A stretch of 64,000 nucleotides of DNA from Acrocarpospora macrocephala (lineage in GTDB: Bacteria; Actinomycetota; Actinomycetes; Streptosporangiales; Streptosporangiaceae): the NCBI RefSeq assembly GCF_009687865.1, contig NZ_BLAE01000029.1:1-64000 (forward strand), in the 5' to 3' direction. The notes under the pieces are model-generated. The model had not been told where the DNA came from, did no database searches, and worked only from the letters and a program-made list of their open reading frames with translations. Numbering within the stretch: position 1 is the stretch's first letter; every line of letters starts with the position of its first letter. Both the position numbers and the translations under genes were made by a program. Of this stretch, positions 32,494 through 42,204 are shown one piece after another.

Positions 32494-33147
32494 GTGATTC
32501 GGGCGGTTGTGTTTGATGTTGGGGAGACGTTGATTGATGAGACGCGGATCTGGTCGCGGTGGGCGGATCGGCTGGGGGTGACCCGGTTGACGTTCATGGG
32601 GGTGCTTGGGGGGATGGCGGCTCTTGATCGGTCCCATCGGGATGCTTTTGAGGTTGTTCGGCCGGGGTTGGATGTGCGGGCTGAGATGGAGGCGTGGCGG
32701 CGGGAGGAGCCGGAGGGGCTTCGGGAGAACTTTGATGTTGAGGATCTTTATCCGGATGTCAGGGGGAGTCTCGCCGAGCTCAGGACGTTGGGCTTTCAGG
32801 TGATCGTCGCGGGGAATCAGCCGGTGCAGGCGTATGACGCGCTGGTGGCGATGGAGTTGCCGGTGGATGCGATCTACACCTCGGCGGGGTGGGGGTTGTC
32901 GAAGCCGCAGCCGGGGTTCTTCGCGAAGGTGGCGGAGGTGGCGGGGCGGGCGCCGGACGAGATCCTCTATGTGGGGGATCGGTTGGACAACGATGTGCTT
33001 CCGGCCGCGCGGGCGGGAATGCGCACGGCGTTGTTGCGGAGAGGGCCGTGGGGTTACCTGCACGCCGATCGTCCGGAGTCCGCCGCCTGTGACTTTGTGA
33101 TCGACGGGTTGGGCGAGCTAGCTGGCCTCTTGGACCCGCTTTCGTAA
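32494..33147 (+). CDS. HAD-superfamily hydrolase
   Basis: 217 residues from GTG 32494 with GGGGGAGGG upstream. HAD motifs: AVVFDVGETLID (motif I; the second Asp is replaced by Glu, DVGET, as in several HAD-IA proteins), VIVAGNQP (motif II position), KPQPGFFAKV (motif III Lys) and ILYVGDRLDNDVLPA (motif IV). It should hydrolyse a small phosphate ester or similar; substrate unknown. The gene converges on the kinase gene downstream. Confidence 0.9.
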   Translation: MIRAVVFDVGETLIDETRIWSRWADRLGVTRLTFMGVLGGMAALDRSHRDAFEVVRPGLDVRAEMEAWRREEPEGLRENFDVEDLYPDVRGSLAELRTLGFQVIVAGNQPVQAYDALVAMELPVDAIYTSAGWGLSKPQPGFFAKVAEVAGRAPDEILYVGDRLDNDVLPAARAGMRTALLRRGPWGYLHADRPESAACDFVIDGLGELAGLLDPLS

Positions 33148-33241
33148 GGTCGTGAGGCCGAGGGCACCCGCGCAGGATCCTTCGACTCGCCCTCGCGGGC
33201 TGCGATCGGAGGAAGCGTTGGCGATCGAATGAGTCGCGCGG

Positions 33242-34855
33242 TCAGCTTTCCTTCGTGAGGTCGCCCTTGTAGGTGACGAGTCCGAGGTCGTCGTCCCACT
33301 GGTAGCCGAGTTGGTCGTCCTTGGGGGTGAGGATGACGGTGCCGGGGACGCAGCCGGCATTGTTGTCGAGGCGGAGGACCAAGGAGTCGGCCTCGATCTT
33401 GTTCACGGTCAGAGTGCCGGTGTCGCAGCCGTCTTCGTACCATTTGCCGGTGGCTTCGCCAGCGGGGAGTTCGATGCGGATGTCGTGTTCGCTCATGGCG
33501 CCCTGGGGTTCGGGCACGATGTGGCCTACCCAGCTTCCGGCATAAGCGTCTGGGATGACGGTGGCGTCGGTGGTGTCCTCAGTGGGGTCCTCTGAGGGTG
33601 TGGGTTCTTCAGTGGGATCCTCGGTGTTTTCGGTCTCATCGGTGGGGGTCTCCGTTGGGTCCACGGTCGTTTCGCTGGTGGTGGAGGACGAGCCCGTGTT
33701 GTCGTCGGGTCCGGAGACGAGGCGGGGAACCACGATGGCGGTGGTGCCGATGACCGCGACCAGAGCCACCAGCAGGGCGATCATCAGCCCTCGGTTGCCG
33801 CCCGTTCTGGCAGGCGCGGTGACATGCTGCTCCCAGCTCTGACCCGGTCCGGTACCTAACGGCTGGCCACCAGGCCAGGACTGAGGCGCGGGCGATTGGC
33901 CGGGCCAGGATTGGGGAGCCTGTCCGGGCCAGGATGAGTGCCCGGCGGGCGGATAGCCCGGCGGCGGGGGAGTCTGCGACGCGTGGGCCGCGGCGGCAGG
34001 GGGATAGCCCGGCGGTGGAGATTGTGGGTGGGCTGCGGCGGCGCCGGATGAGAGCGGGTCGGGGGTGGAGCCGACCAGGGTGAGGAGGAGGTCGCGGGAG
34101 GTGGGGCGGCGGGTGGGGTCCTTGTCGATGCAGCGTTGCACGGTGGCGCGGAGGGGTTCGGGGACGCCGCTGGTGTCGGGGGTGATCGTCATGATCCGGT
34201 GCAGCACCGAGGCCACGCTGTCGGCGCCGAACGCCGGGCGGCCGGTCGCCGCGTACACCATGGTCGCCCCCCACGCGAACACGTCCGACGCCGGGCTGGC
34301 CGGATGCCCGGCGATCTGCTCGGGGGACAGGTAGGCGGGGGTGCCGATCGGCCCGGCCGTCATGGTGGCGCTCTCGCTCTGCCGGGCGATGCCGAAGTCC
34401 ACCACCCGGGGCCCGTCGGGGCCGAGCAGGACGTTGCCCGGCTTGAAATCCCGGTGCACGATGCCCGCGCCGTGGATGGCGGTGAGCGCGGTAGCCGTAC
34501 CGACCGCGAGGCGTTCGAGTTCGCCGCCGCGTAACGGGCCGTCGGCGCTGACCCGGTCGTGGAGGGAGGGGCCGTCGATGAACTCGCTCACCACGTAGGG
34601 TTCGCGGCCGTCCACCTCGGCGGTGATGACCCGCGCCGTGCAGAACGAGGCCACGCCGCGCAGCGCGTCGAGTTCGCGGGCCAGCCGCTGCCGCACGCTC
34701 GGGTCGAAGCCGCTTTTCAGCACCTTGATGGCGACCGGTCCCCCGTCAGGGGATTCCCCGAGATAGACGACCCCCTGCCCGCCTTCGCCGAGCCGGCCGG
34801 ACAGGGTGAACTCGCCCAGCGCGCGGGGGTCCTCAGGGGTCAGGGGTGCGACCAT
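33242..34855 (-). CDS. Membrane-anchored eukaryotic-type serine/threonine protein kinase
   Basis: 537 residues. The kinase domain occupies about 12-265: LGEGGQGVVYLGE (P loop), VAIKVLKSG (Lys), IVHRDFKPGNVLLG (catalytic loop), VVDFGIARQ (DFG) and GTPAYLSPEQIAG. A Pro/Gly/Gln/Trp-rich linker with PPPGYPPA and SWPGQ repeats follows, then one membrane helix near 365-385 (LMIALLVALVAVIGTTAIVV), a Thr/Glu/Pro-rich stalk, and an extracellular domain of about 100 residues with four Cys. PknB-like layout without PASTA repeats. The outside domain is unassigned and may sense a ligand. Confidence 0.93.
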   Translation of the reverse strand: MVAPLTPEDPRALGEFTLSGRLGEGGQGVVYLGESPDGGPVAIKVLKSGFDPSVRQRLARELDALRGVASFCTARVITAEVDGREPYVVSEFIDGPSLHDRVSADGPLRGGELERLAVGTATALTAIHGAGIVHRDFKPGNVLLGPDGPRVVDFGIARQSESATMTAGPIGTPAYLSPEQIAGHPASPASDVFAWGATMVYAATGRPAFGADSVASVLHRIMTITPDTSGVPEPLRATVQRCIDKDPTRRPTSRDLLLTLVGSTPDPLSSGAAAAHPQSPPPGYPPAAAAHASQTPPPPGYPPAGHSSWPGQAPQSWPGQSPAPQSWPGGQPLGTGPGQSWEQHVTAPARTGGNRGLMIALLVALVAVIGTTAIVVPRLVSGPDDNTGSSSTTSETTVDPTETPTDETENTEDPTEEPTPSEDPTEDTTDATVIPDAYAGSWVGHIVPEPQGAMSEHDIRIELPAGEATGKWYEDGCDTGTLTVNKIEADSLVLRLDNNAGCVPGTVILTPKDDQLGYQWDDDLGLVTYKGDLTKES

Positions 34856-34887
34856 GTGTCATACCGTATTGGGATCCGTACAAATAA

Positions 34888-34919
34888 GTGAACCTGCCCG
34901 CAGTGACGGGCAGGTTCAC
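34888..34919. terminator. Hairpin terminator between kinase and choice-of-anchor I genes
   Basis: A perfect 13-bp stem, GTGAACCTGCCCG and CGGGCAGGTTCAC, with a 6-base loop, lies 16 bp past the stop of the minus-strand gene ending at 34936. It has no strong U run, as is common in actinomycetes. Confidence 0.8.
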
Positions 34920-34935
34920 GGACTTCCAGCGGAGG

Positions 34936-36474
34936 TTAGCGCAGCTCGTAGATGGCCGTCGTTCCGCTGATCTCATGACCGACCACCAGCAGCGGCCGGA
35001 AGGTCGGGCTCTGCGCGGCCGGGATGAACAGCACGCCCTCGGGGCCGACGTCCCCGGCGGTGCCCGCCGCCACGTTGCCGGTGAAGTCGCGGCTGTTGAC
35101 GTAGCCGGCCAGGCTCGGCCTGCTCGGGATGCTCACGTCGTACGCGACGATCCCGCCGACCCGCTCAAGCCCGGCGAACGCGTACGTCCTACCCCTGATC
35201 TCGCCGATCGCGACACCCTCCGGCTCGGGGCCCTTGTTGTCGCTGCGGCTGTCGAAGGTGGCGTTCTCCTGGTCGGCGTTGAACTCGGCCGGCAGCTTCT
35301 CCGCGATCAGCTTCTCCAGCTGGTCGCCCGAGTCCCACACCAGCGCGCCCGAGGCGGATCTGATCGAGATCGACCGGGCGCCGAAGGAGTGCAGGTCGGT
35401 GGTGGCCCCGGCGGCGTTCTTGGGCGAGGTCGTGGTCACGTTGAGGCGGCCGAGCTCGGCGTCCTTCTTGAGCGCGTCCCCGTCGGGCCGGGCCAGCGTG
35501 AGGTCCTTGACCCTGACCTCCTCGGAGAAGCAGTCGTAGTCGCGGGCGTCACCCTCGTTGGCGGCCACCAGGTAGGTGCGGCCGCGGTTCTCGAAGGAGG
35601 CCAGCGCGTCCGGCTGGTACATGCCCAGCACCGGCCGCGGCCTGATGTCGATCTTGGTGTCCCGGTCCGAGGCGTCGATGCCCGCGCCCGGCTTGGAGTG
35701 GTCCTTCAAGCCCAGCGGGACGATCTCCTCAACCTGGGCATGCTTCAGGTCCACGATCGCGATCGCGTTGTTCTCCTGCAGTGACACCCAGGCGGTCCGG
35801 CCGTGCTTGTCGGTGGCGATGTACTCCGGCTCGAAGTCCTGCGCGGCGGTCGCGTTCGGGCCGTAGATCCGCACACCCTTGGCCCGCAGATAGTTCTCCT
35901 TGCCGTTGTACGCCCGGAAACTCGCGGTCTTCACGCTGCCGCGCTTCACGTCCACGATGCTGATCGAGCCTTCAGGATCGACCCCGTCGGCGCAGTACGA
36001 GGACGGCTCGCCCTCGTTGGCCACCACGACTTTGTCCCCGTCCGGGGTGAACGTCACCATGTCGGGCAGCGCGCCCACCCGCACCTCGCGCAGCTTGCGC
36101 CCGTTCTTCGCCGAGAAGAAGCTGACCGTGCCGGGGTCGGTCTTGATCGCCGCCTGCTGGGCCACAGCCACCAGGCCCTTCTTCACGGCCACGCTGTTGG
36201 CCCCCGGGGTGACCAGCGTGGCCACCTTCTTCGGGTTACGCGGGTCCTTGATGTCCAGCACGTCCACCGTGCCGTCCTGGGCGTTCACCACGAAGACGCG
36301 GCGCGTCGCGGGGTCGTACGCGGTGATCTCGGACGCGCCGACGCCGACCGCGCCGGTGGCGAAACGCCCGAGGAACGTGAGTTCGATACCGCCCGTGGCC
36401 TGTGCGGGCACGGACAATAACGTGGAGGTGAGAATCAGCCCAGTGGTGGCGGCGAAAATGCGCATGACCTGCAT
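34936..36474 (-). CDS. Secreted choice-of-anchor I family beta-propeller protein
   Basis: About 512 residues; ATG 36474 or ATG 36465 both leave a signal peptide (RIFAATTGLILTSTLLSVPA, cut near AQA). The sequence is a chain of beta-propeller strands (SEITAYDPATRRVFVVNAQD, VDVLDIKDPRNPKKVATL, MVTFTPDGDKVVVANEGEPS) with the NEGD-type segment LVAANEGDARDYDCFSEEVR typical of choice-of-anchor I proteins, some of which are linked with phosphatase or nuclease activity. No sorting signal is visible. Function unknown; extracellular. Confidence 0.85.
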   Translation of the reverse strand: MQVMRIFAATTGLILTSTLLSVPAQATGGIELTFLGRFATGAVGVGASEITAYDPATRRVFVVNAQDGTVDVLDIKDPRNPKKVATLVTPGANSVAVKKGLVAVAQQAAIKTDPGTVSFFSAKNGRKLREVRVGALPDMVTFTPDGDKVVVANEGEPSSYCADGVDPEGSISIVDVKRGSVKTASFRAYNGKENYLRAKGVRIYGPNATAAQDFEPEYIATDKHGRTAWVSLQENNAIAIVDLKHAQVEEIVPLGLKDHSKPGAGIDASDRDTKIDIRPRPVLGMYQPDALASFENRGRTYLVAANEGDARDYDCFSEEVRVKDLTLARPDGDALKKDAELGRLNVTTTSPKNAAGATTDLHSFGARSISIRSASGALVWDSGDQLEKLIAEKLPAEFNADQENATFDSRSDNKGPEPEGVAIGEIRGRTYAFAGLERVGGIVAYDVSIPSRPSLAGYVNSRDFTGNVAAGTAGDVGPEGVLFIPAAQSPTFRPLLVVGHEISGTTAIYELR

Positions 36475-36529
36475 CGTCGCGAAATTTCGTGACTTTTCCC
36501 TGACGTGCGGATGACCATGAGATGAACCG

Positions 36530-37717
36530 TCAGAGGACCTGCTTGAGCGGCACGGTGTACGCCAGCTTACGTCGCCCGGAGTCGCTGAGGTGCAGGTGGT
36601 CGCCGTGATCGTAGGAGGCGCGCAGCTGGTCGGGCGTGCCGGGATCGCGCAGCGCCTTGTCGAAGTCGAGCACGCCGTCGAACGCCCGGCTCGTCCTGAT
36701 CCAGCGGTTCACCTGCTGCCGGATCGCCTCCCGCTCCGGCGTCCAGCTCTGGTACCCGGCGAACGGTGTCAGCGTGCCGCCCAGGATCCGCAGCTTCCTG
36801 GCGTGCGCCAGCTTGATCATCTTCTTGTACGCCTCGATCAGCGGCTTGGCCGAGGTGAGCTCCCCCTTGGAGATGTCGTTGATCCCGCAGAACAGCACGA
36901 TCGTCTTCACCCCCGGCTGGGACAGCACGTCCCGGCGGAACCGGCTGAGCACGCTCGGCCCGACCCCCGTCTGCAGCACCCGGTTCCCGGCGATCCCCGC
37001 GTTGAGCACCGCCACCCGCTTGGCGGCCGGCAACGCCCCGATCCGATGGTTGAGATAGTCGGTCCACCGCCGGTTGGTGTCGAGCTCCTGCCCCGCGCCG
37101 TCGGTCAGCGAATCCCCCACCGCCACCACCGAGCGCACCGACTTCGCGGTGGTCACCGACACCCGATCGAGGAAGTACCACTGCGTGCTGGTGTAGGTGA
37201 ACTTGTCCGCCGACTCGGCCCGCGCGTGGTTTCCGGGATCGGACAGGAACGTCGTCGCGTACGCCCGATCGTGTCCTGTCACCTGCGGCAGGTATCCGGG
37301 GACGTACATGCTGACCACCACGCTCTGCCGCGGCGAGATCTTCTTGACCACCGGATCGCTCCAGACCGCCTGCCCCGGCTTGATCCTGATCGACTTCTTG
37401 CCGTTGAAGGTGACCGGCCGGTTGGTCTTGCCCATCAGCTCCGCGCCGTACGCCTGGAGTCCTAAATAGACGCTCTGGAACGTGACCGAGGTGCGCCCGA
37501 AGACGTTGGACAGGCGGATGCGCAGGCCGCTGCCGCCGATGCTGGTGCGTACCACCATCCGGACCGTCTGGTCGCCGATCGCGGTCGGCAGCCGGTCGCT
37601 GGCCGCGGTCCAGGTGCCGACCTGATGTCCTGACGCCGCCCGCGCGGGCGACATCGGCACCAGGGCCGCTGCCAGGATCAACGCCGTCATGACGAACCGG
37701 TGGACCGGTCGCACCAT
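36530..37717 (-). CDS. Secreted SGNH/GDSL-type esterase
   Basis: 395 residues from ATG 37717. Signal peptide RFVMTALILAAALVPMSPAR. An N-terminal beta domain of about 160 residues precedes the SGNH fold: VVAVGDSLTDG (Ser block), LNAGIAGNRVL (Gly), LFCGINDIS (Asn) and HGDHLHLSDSGRRKLA (Asp-x-x-His block). Such two-domain proteins are often acyl or carbohydrate esterases acting outside the cell. Divergent from the NB-ARC/TPR gene. Confidence 0.9.
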   Translation of the reverse strand: MVRPVHRFVMTALILAAALVPMSPARAASGHQVGTWTAASDRLPTAIGDQTVRMVVRTSIGGSGLRIRLSNVFGRTSVTFQSVYLGLQAYGAELMGKTNRPVTFNGKKSIRIKPGQAVWSDPVVKKISPRQSVVVSMYVPGYLPQVTGHDRAYATTFLSDPGNHARAESADKFTYTSTQWYFLDRVSVTTAKSVRSVVAVGDSLTDGAGQELDTNRRWTDYLNHRIGALPAAKRVAVLNAGIAGNRVLQTGVGPSVLSRFRRDVLSQPGVKTIVLFCGINDISKGELTSAKPLIEAYKKMIKLAHARKLRILGGTLTPFAGYQSWTPEREAIRQQVNRWIRTSRAFDGVLDFDKALRDPGTPDQLRASYDHGDHLHLSDSGRRKLAYTVPLKQVL

Positions 37718-37850
37718 CGCCTCCGAGTGCCGGGTGAGATTGATTCGCGAGGGGATACATTACGGCCATTCGCCTCCTGGAACGCTGTCATTCGGTCAGA
37801 CGTGCTTGAATCCACATTGCCCCGGCTTCCTGACACCCCCGAGGACACGG

Positions 37851-40421
37851 ATGTCCGAACCGTCCCCGCCTGACGAGCAAGCAACCGGCCGGCGGGCGCT
37901 GGCCGCGCCCGCCGCGATCGGGGTGGTCGCCGCGGTGGGCAGCGCGCTGGCCGCCGCCACCAACATCTGGGACCTGCCGGTCGCGGTGAGCCTCGGCGTC
38001 ACCGGCACCGCCGCGGCGCTGGCCGGAGTGCTGGCCTGGGCCACCGCCGTCCCGGTCAAACGCCGCCCGGCGGCCCTGCCGGGAGGCGGCCCGGTCGCGG
38101 CCGAGCTGCCCCCGGTCATCGCCCACTTCACCGGCCGCGGCGAGGCCCTCGCCGACCTGCGCGAACGCTTCCAGGCCAGGACCGGCGACTCGCCGTTCGT
38201 GGTCTCCATCTACGGCCAGGGCGGCGTCGGCAAGTCAGCCCTGGCCGGGCGGTTCGGGCACGACATCCTGGACAACTTCCCCGACGGCCAGCTCTACTTC
38301 GACCTGCGCGGTGGCGACGACGTGGTCCGCCCCGAGGAGGTGCTGGTCGGGTTCCTGCGCTCGCTCGGCGTGCGCCTCACCACCGACCCCGGCGGCCTGC
38401 GCGAGCTGCAGAAGCTCTGGTGGACCTGGACCAAGGACCGCCGTCTGCTGATATTTCTGGACAACGCCAGGGACGGGGATCAGGTCAAGGATCTCATTCC
38501 GAACGAACCGCGGTGCGCGGTGATCGTCACCTCCCGCAAGCCGCTGCTGCTCCGCAACACCTACGACACCCAGCTGCACGTCTTCACCGAAGCCCAGGGC
38601 GTGGAGCTGCTGGCCCGCCTGGCGGGCGGGGACAGGGTCGTCGCCGACCTGGAGTCCGCCCAAACCATCGTCCGCCTCTGCGACCGCCTGCCGCTGGCCA
38701 TCAGCATCTGCGGCGGCCGCCTCGCCACCCGCGCCCACTGGTCCCTGGGCGACCTGGCCCTCCGCCTGGCCGACGAGCGGCGCCGCCTGGACCAGCTGGA
38801 GATCGGCCGCCAGCTCGACAGCAGCGTCCGCGCCAGCCTGCACCTCAGCTACGAGGAGTGCACCGACCTGCAGCGCCGCCTGCTCCGGCTGCTGGCCCAG
38901 CTGACCGCCCCCGACGTGCAGGAGTGGGTGGCCGGCGACCTGCTGGACACCTCCGAGACCGACGGCGCCGACCAGCTGGAGATGCTGGTCACCAGCCAGC
39001 TCGCCGACTGCACCGGCCGCGACTCCACCGGCAGCATGCGCTACCGCCTGCACGACCTGGTCCGCCTGTTCGCCCGCGAGCAGCGCCTCGACGCCGACCA
39101 GCGCCGCGCCGCCATCGAACGCGTCCTGTACGGCTTCCGCCGCCGCGCCGAAGCCGCCGCCACCGCCCGCTGGCCGCAGGACTGGACCTCCAGGATCCCG
39201 CGCCGCAGCACCCCCGACACGATCACCCCCATCGAGATCACCTGGCCCCGCCTGGACCACACCCGCCGCGAGATCACCTCCGCCGCCTGGTTCACCTCCG
39301 AGCGCCTGGCCCTGCTGGCCGCCATCCACCAGGCCAGGAACGAGGAGATGTGGGACCTCGCCTGGGGCATGGGCCGGGCCTTCTGCTCGCTGTGCCACTC
39401 GCTCCGGGCGTACTGGTCGGACTGGGAGGAGGTGGCCGACATCGTCTGCGAGGCGGCCGAGCGCATGGACGACCCGCGCGCGATCGGCATCGCCCTGCTG
39501 GAACGCGCCGCCGTGGCGGGTGGCCTGGGCCGCCCGGACGGCGCGCTCGATGACGCGCGCCGGGCCTTGAACCTGCTGACCCTGCAGGGCGAGGGCTGGT
39601 GGGCGGCGCGGGCCATGCGCACGATCGGCATGACCCTGTTCAGCAGCGGCAACCTGGACCGCGGCCAGGACCACCTGGTCGAGGCGATCACCGCATTCAA
39701 GGCCGAAGGCGATCGCTGGTGGACCGCCCGCACCCAGCGGAACCTGGCCGAACTCCGGCTCGCCCAGGGCGGCTACGGCGAAGCCGCCGTACTCCTGGAG
39801 GAATCCCTGGCCACCTTCGAGGCGGACGGCAACCGCTACTCCGAGGCCCAGACCCAGCGCGCCCTCGGCGAGGTCCTGGCCGCCAAGGCCCGCGCGCTCC
39901 TGGCCGAGGGCAAGGACCTGGCCGCCGAACGGCAGTACATCCTCGCCGGGAACGCCCTCCGCTTCGCGATCAAGGCGTTCAAGGACCGCCACGAGGAGTG
40001 GGAGGAGGCCCGCAGCCTGCGCGCGGCCGGGGAGATCGGCGACCCGAACAACCTGCTCACCGAGCACGCCAACGTCAGGGACGCCAAGGAGATGCTGGCC
40101 CGACTGGGCGATTCGTGGGGCGTGGCCCGGGCCGAGATCTCCGAAGGGTGGGCGCTGGAGCGTCTTGGCCGGGTGCCCGAGGCATTGGCGTCGCTCCGCC
40201 AGGCCTTACAGGACTTCGAGGAGCTGGGGGACCGGTGGTGGCAGGCGCGCAGCCTGCGCGGCATGGCGGAGATCCTGCTGCGCGCCGACCGCAGGGAGGA
40301 GGCGCGCGAACCGGCCAGGCAGGCGCTGGACATCTACCTGAGCCTGGGCAACGAGACCGGCGCGCGGCGCGCCCGAGAGGTCCTCGAACGCGCCGAAGCG
40401 CCTAGGCCGCCGACACGCTGA
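37851..40421 (+). CDS. Membrane-anchored NB-ARC ATPase with TPR repeats
   Basis: 856 residues from ATG 37851 with GAGGAC upstream. Two hydrophobic helices at about 18-40 and 46-70 (AAIGVVAAVGSALAAATNIW; VSLGVTGTAAALAGVLAWAT) precede an NB-ARC ATPase: HFTGRGEALADL, VVSIYGQGGVGKSALAGRFG (Walker A), DRRLLIFLDNARDGDQV (Walker B), CAVIVTSRKPLLL and RLCDRLPLAISICGGRLA (GLPL-like). A long array of TPR-like helices fills the C-terminal half. There is no DNA-binding domain, unlike AfsR/SARP proteins. The layout suggests a membrane-tethered signalling STAND ATPase; the effector is not obvious. Confidence 0.87.
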   Translation: MSEPSPPDEQATGRRALAAPAAIGVVAAVGSALAAATNIWDLPVAVSLGVTGTAAALAGVLAWATAVPVKRRPAALPGGGPVAAELPPVIAHFTGRGEALADLRERFQARTGDSPFVVSIYGQGGVGKSALAGRFGHDILDNFPDGQLYFDLRGGDDVVRPEEVLVGFLRSLGVRLTTDPGGLRELQKLWWTWTKDRRLLIFLDNARDGDQVKDLIPNEPRCAVIVTSRKPLLLRNTYDTQLHVFTEAQGVELLARLAGGDRVVADLESAQTIVRLCDRLPLAISICGGRLATRAHWSLGDLALRLADERRRLDQLEIGRQLDSSVRASLHLSYEECTDLQRRLLRLLAQLTAPDVQEWVAGDLLDTSETDGADQLEMLVTSQLADCTGRDSTGSMRYRLHDLVRLFAREQRLDADQRRAAIERVLYGFRRRAEAAATARWPQDWTSRIPRRSTPDTITPIEITWPRLDHTRREITSAAWFTSERLALLAAIHQARNEEMWDLAWGMGRAFCSLCHSLRAYWSDWEEVADIVCEAAERMDDPRAIGIALLERAAVAGGLGRPDGALDDARRALNLLTLQGEGWWAARAMRTIGMTLFSSGNLDRGQDHLVEAITAFKAEGDRWWTARTQRNLAELRLAQGGYGEAAVLLEESLATFEADGNRYSEAQTQRALGEVLAAKARALLAEGKDLAAERQYILAGNALRFAIKAFKDRHEEWEEARSLRAAGEIGDPNNLLTEHANVRDAKEMLARLGDSWGVARAEISEGWALERLGRVPEALASLRQALQDFEELGDRWWQARSLRGMAEILLRADRREEAREPARQALDIYLSLGNETGARRAREVLERAEAPRPPTR

Positions 40422-41271
40422 GCAGGTGGGTGCCCGCCTGCCTGGCCTCCGCGATGCTGGCGCGGAAGACCTGCTCGATGGCCACCGCCTGGGTGGACAT
40501 CTGGGCGATCTCCGCCGTGGCCATCGCGTCCGGGGCCGTTTCCGCCAGGAGTCGCTGGAACTCGGGGGTGAGGTCGTGCAGTTCTGTCACCTTCCGGAAC
40601 GCGTCGAAGAGGCGGTCGGCGTCCCTGGCCCGGGCCGCGTACGCCTCCAGGGCCACCACCCGGGACGTCAGAGACGCGGTGATCTCCTTGATCGTCGTGC
40701 TGTACGGCGCGTCCGCCTCGGCGATCAGCGGATCCGGGTTCCGGCCCACGATCTTGCGGTGTTTGTCCCGGAGCGCGGACAGGTCGGAAAGGCGCTTGGC
40801 GATCACCCATGCTTCCCCGGGCAGGGCGACGTTGTTGTGGTCCGTGTCGAGCAGGCCCTGGCGGTGCACCTTCGAGTGCAGCACGGCCTTGACCGCCTTC
40901 TGCGCCCGGGCGAGCAGGCTCCCGCACTGCTCGTCCAGGTCGCTCGGCAGCACGATCCGGTCGCGGTGGTCGTACACGATCTGGAGTTTTCGCCGGGCCT
41001 CGCGCTGGTCGGCCGTGAGCAACCGGTTGAGCAGCGTCACGAAGCCGGTCATGCCGGCCAGGATCAGGAAGGTGGAGAAACCGCCGAAGATGCCGGCGAA
41101 CGCCAGGACCGCGGCACACGCGATCACTATCGGCCGTGGCGACTTGGGGGTCTCCGGGACGAGTCCCTGCCGCACCCGCCGGAGTAACTCCTCGTTGGTC
41201 TCCAGCAGCTGACGGATCGCGAACGGCAGGCTGGGATCTAGGACTATTACGGGTCTTGCGCGGTCGGCCAC
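40402..41271 (-). CDS. Membrane protein of unknown function with helical C-terminus
   Basis: 289 residues from GTG 41271, chosen because GGAGG lies 4 bp upstream. Two membrane helices at about 55-95 (PIVIACAAVLAFAGIFGGFS; FLILAGMTGFVTLLNRLL) are followed by about 190 residues of charged amphipathic helices, including EITASLTSRVVALEAYAARA. No family recognised. It converges on the NB-ARC gene with a 20-bp overlap. Confidence 0.75.
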   Translation of the reverse strand: MADRARPVIVLDPSLPFAIRQLLETNEELLRRVRQGLVPETPKSPRPIVIACAAVLAFAGIFGGFSTFLILAGMTGFVTLLNRLLTADQREARRKLQIVYDHRDRIVLPSDLDEQCGSLLARAQKAVKAVLHSKVHRQGLLDTDHNNVALPGEAWVIAKRLSDLSALRDKHRKIVGRNPDPLIAEADAPYSTTIKEITASLTSRVVALEAYAARARDADRLFDAFRKVTELHDLTPEFQRLLAETAPDAMATAEIAQMSTQAVAIEQVFRASIAEARQAGTHLLSVSAA

Positions 41272-41412
41272 GTGACCTCCTGGGGGGATGATGCTGTCTG
41301 CTGCCACCGCCAGCGCGAAATATGAGTTGATCGCAATGATTGCGAAAGAACTAGGAGACATTCATTCTGCCGCCACTCCGCCGTCTTATCCCGACAGATA
41401 GGCTCATAAGCG

Positions 41413-42204
41413 ATGAACGAACATGAGCGATGGATAGTTCTGGAAGGCGCGGTCAATGTCCGTGATCTCGGCGGCCTGCCGACCACCGACGGCGGCATCA
41501 CCCGATTCGGCCGCATCCTGCGATCCGACAACCTGCAGGGTCTGACCCCGGCCGACATCGAGTTCCTGGTCGGCACCCTCAAGCTCCGGCACGTGGTGGA
41601 CCTGAGGTCCAATACCGAGGTGCGCCTGGAAGGCCCCGGCCCGTTAGCTGAAATGCTGGAGATCGGGTTCCATCACCACACCCTTTTCGCCGAGGGCGGC
41701 CGCTTCACCGACGCCGCCGCCGACGCGATCGACGACCGGGCGCTTCCCTGGGGGAACTCGCCGCGGCTGGATGAGGAACTCCAGGTCACCGGCTACTACT
41801 ACGGCTACCTGCGGGACCGGCCGGACTCGGTGGTCGCGGCGCTGCGCGCGCTGGCCCACGACGATGGCCTGGCCGTGGTGCACTGCGCCGCCGGGAAGGA
41901 CCGCACCGGCGTGGTCTGCGCGCTGGCGCTGGCTGTCGGCGGCGTCACCCGGGAGGCCATCGTCGCCGACTACGCCGTCACCGGCGAGCGCATCGGGGCG
42001 ATCCTGGCCCGGCTGCGCGCCAGCGACACCTACCGGGACGACCTGGACTCCAAGTCCGACGACCACCACGTGCCGCGGGCCGAATACATGGAGCGTTTCC
42101 TGACCACCCTGGAGGACCGTTTCGACGGGCCGCTGGGCTGGCTGGACCGCAACGGCTGGACCGCCGCCGACACCACCGCGCTACGCGCCCGGCTGCGGGA
42201 CTGA
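41413..42204 (+). CDS. Tyrosine/serine protein phosphatase (Y_phosphatase3 type)
   Basis: 263 residues. N-terminal VNVRDLGGLPTTDGGITRFG and ILRSDNLQGLTPAD with VVDLRSNTEV are typical of this family. The catalytic P-loop AVVHCAAGKDRTGVVCALAL carries the CxxGKDR nucleophile motif at about residues 157-167. Such enzymes resemble Mycobacterium PtpB and act on phosphotyrosine or phosphoinositides. Its end overlaps the convergent oxidoreductase gene by 24 bp. Confidence 0.92.
   Translation: MNEHERWIVLEGAVNVRDLGGLPTTDGGITRFGRILRSDNLQGLTPADIEFLVGTLKLRHVVDLRSNTEVRLEGPGPLAEMLEIGFHHHTLFAEGGRFTDAAADAIDDRALPWGNSPRLDEELQVTGYYYGYLRDRPDSVVAALRALAHDDGLAVVHCAAGKDRTGVVCALALAVGGVTREAIVADYAVTGERIGAILARLRASDTYRDDLDSKSDDHHVPRAEYMERFLTTLEDRFDGPLGWLDRNGWTAADTTALRARLRD

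Noticed and set aside
38235-40067. 610-residue minus-strand frame opposite the NB-ARC gene
   Set aside because: Shadow frame with Gly/Ala/Val bias; the plus strand has complete ATPase motifs.
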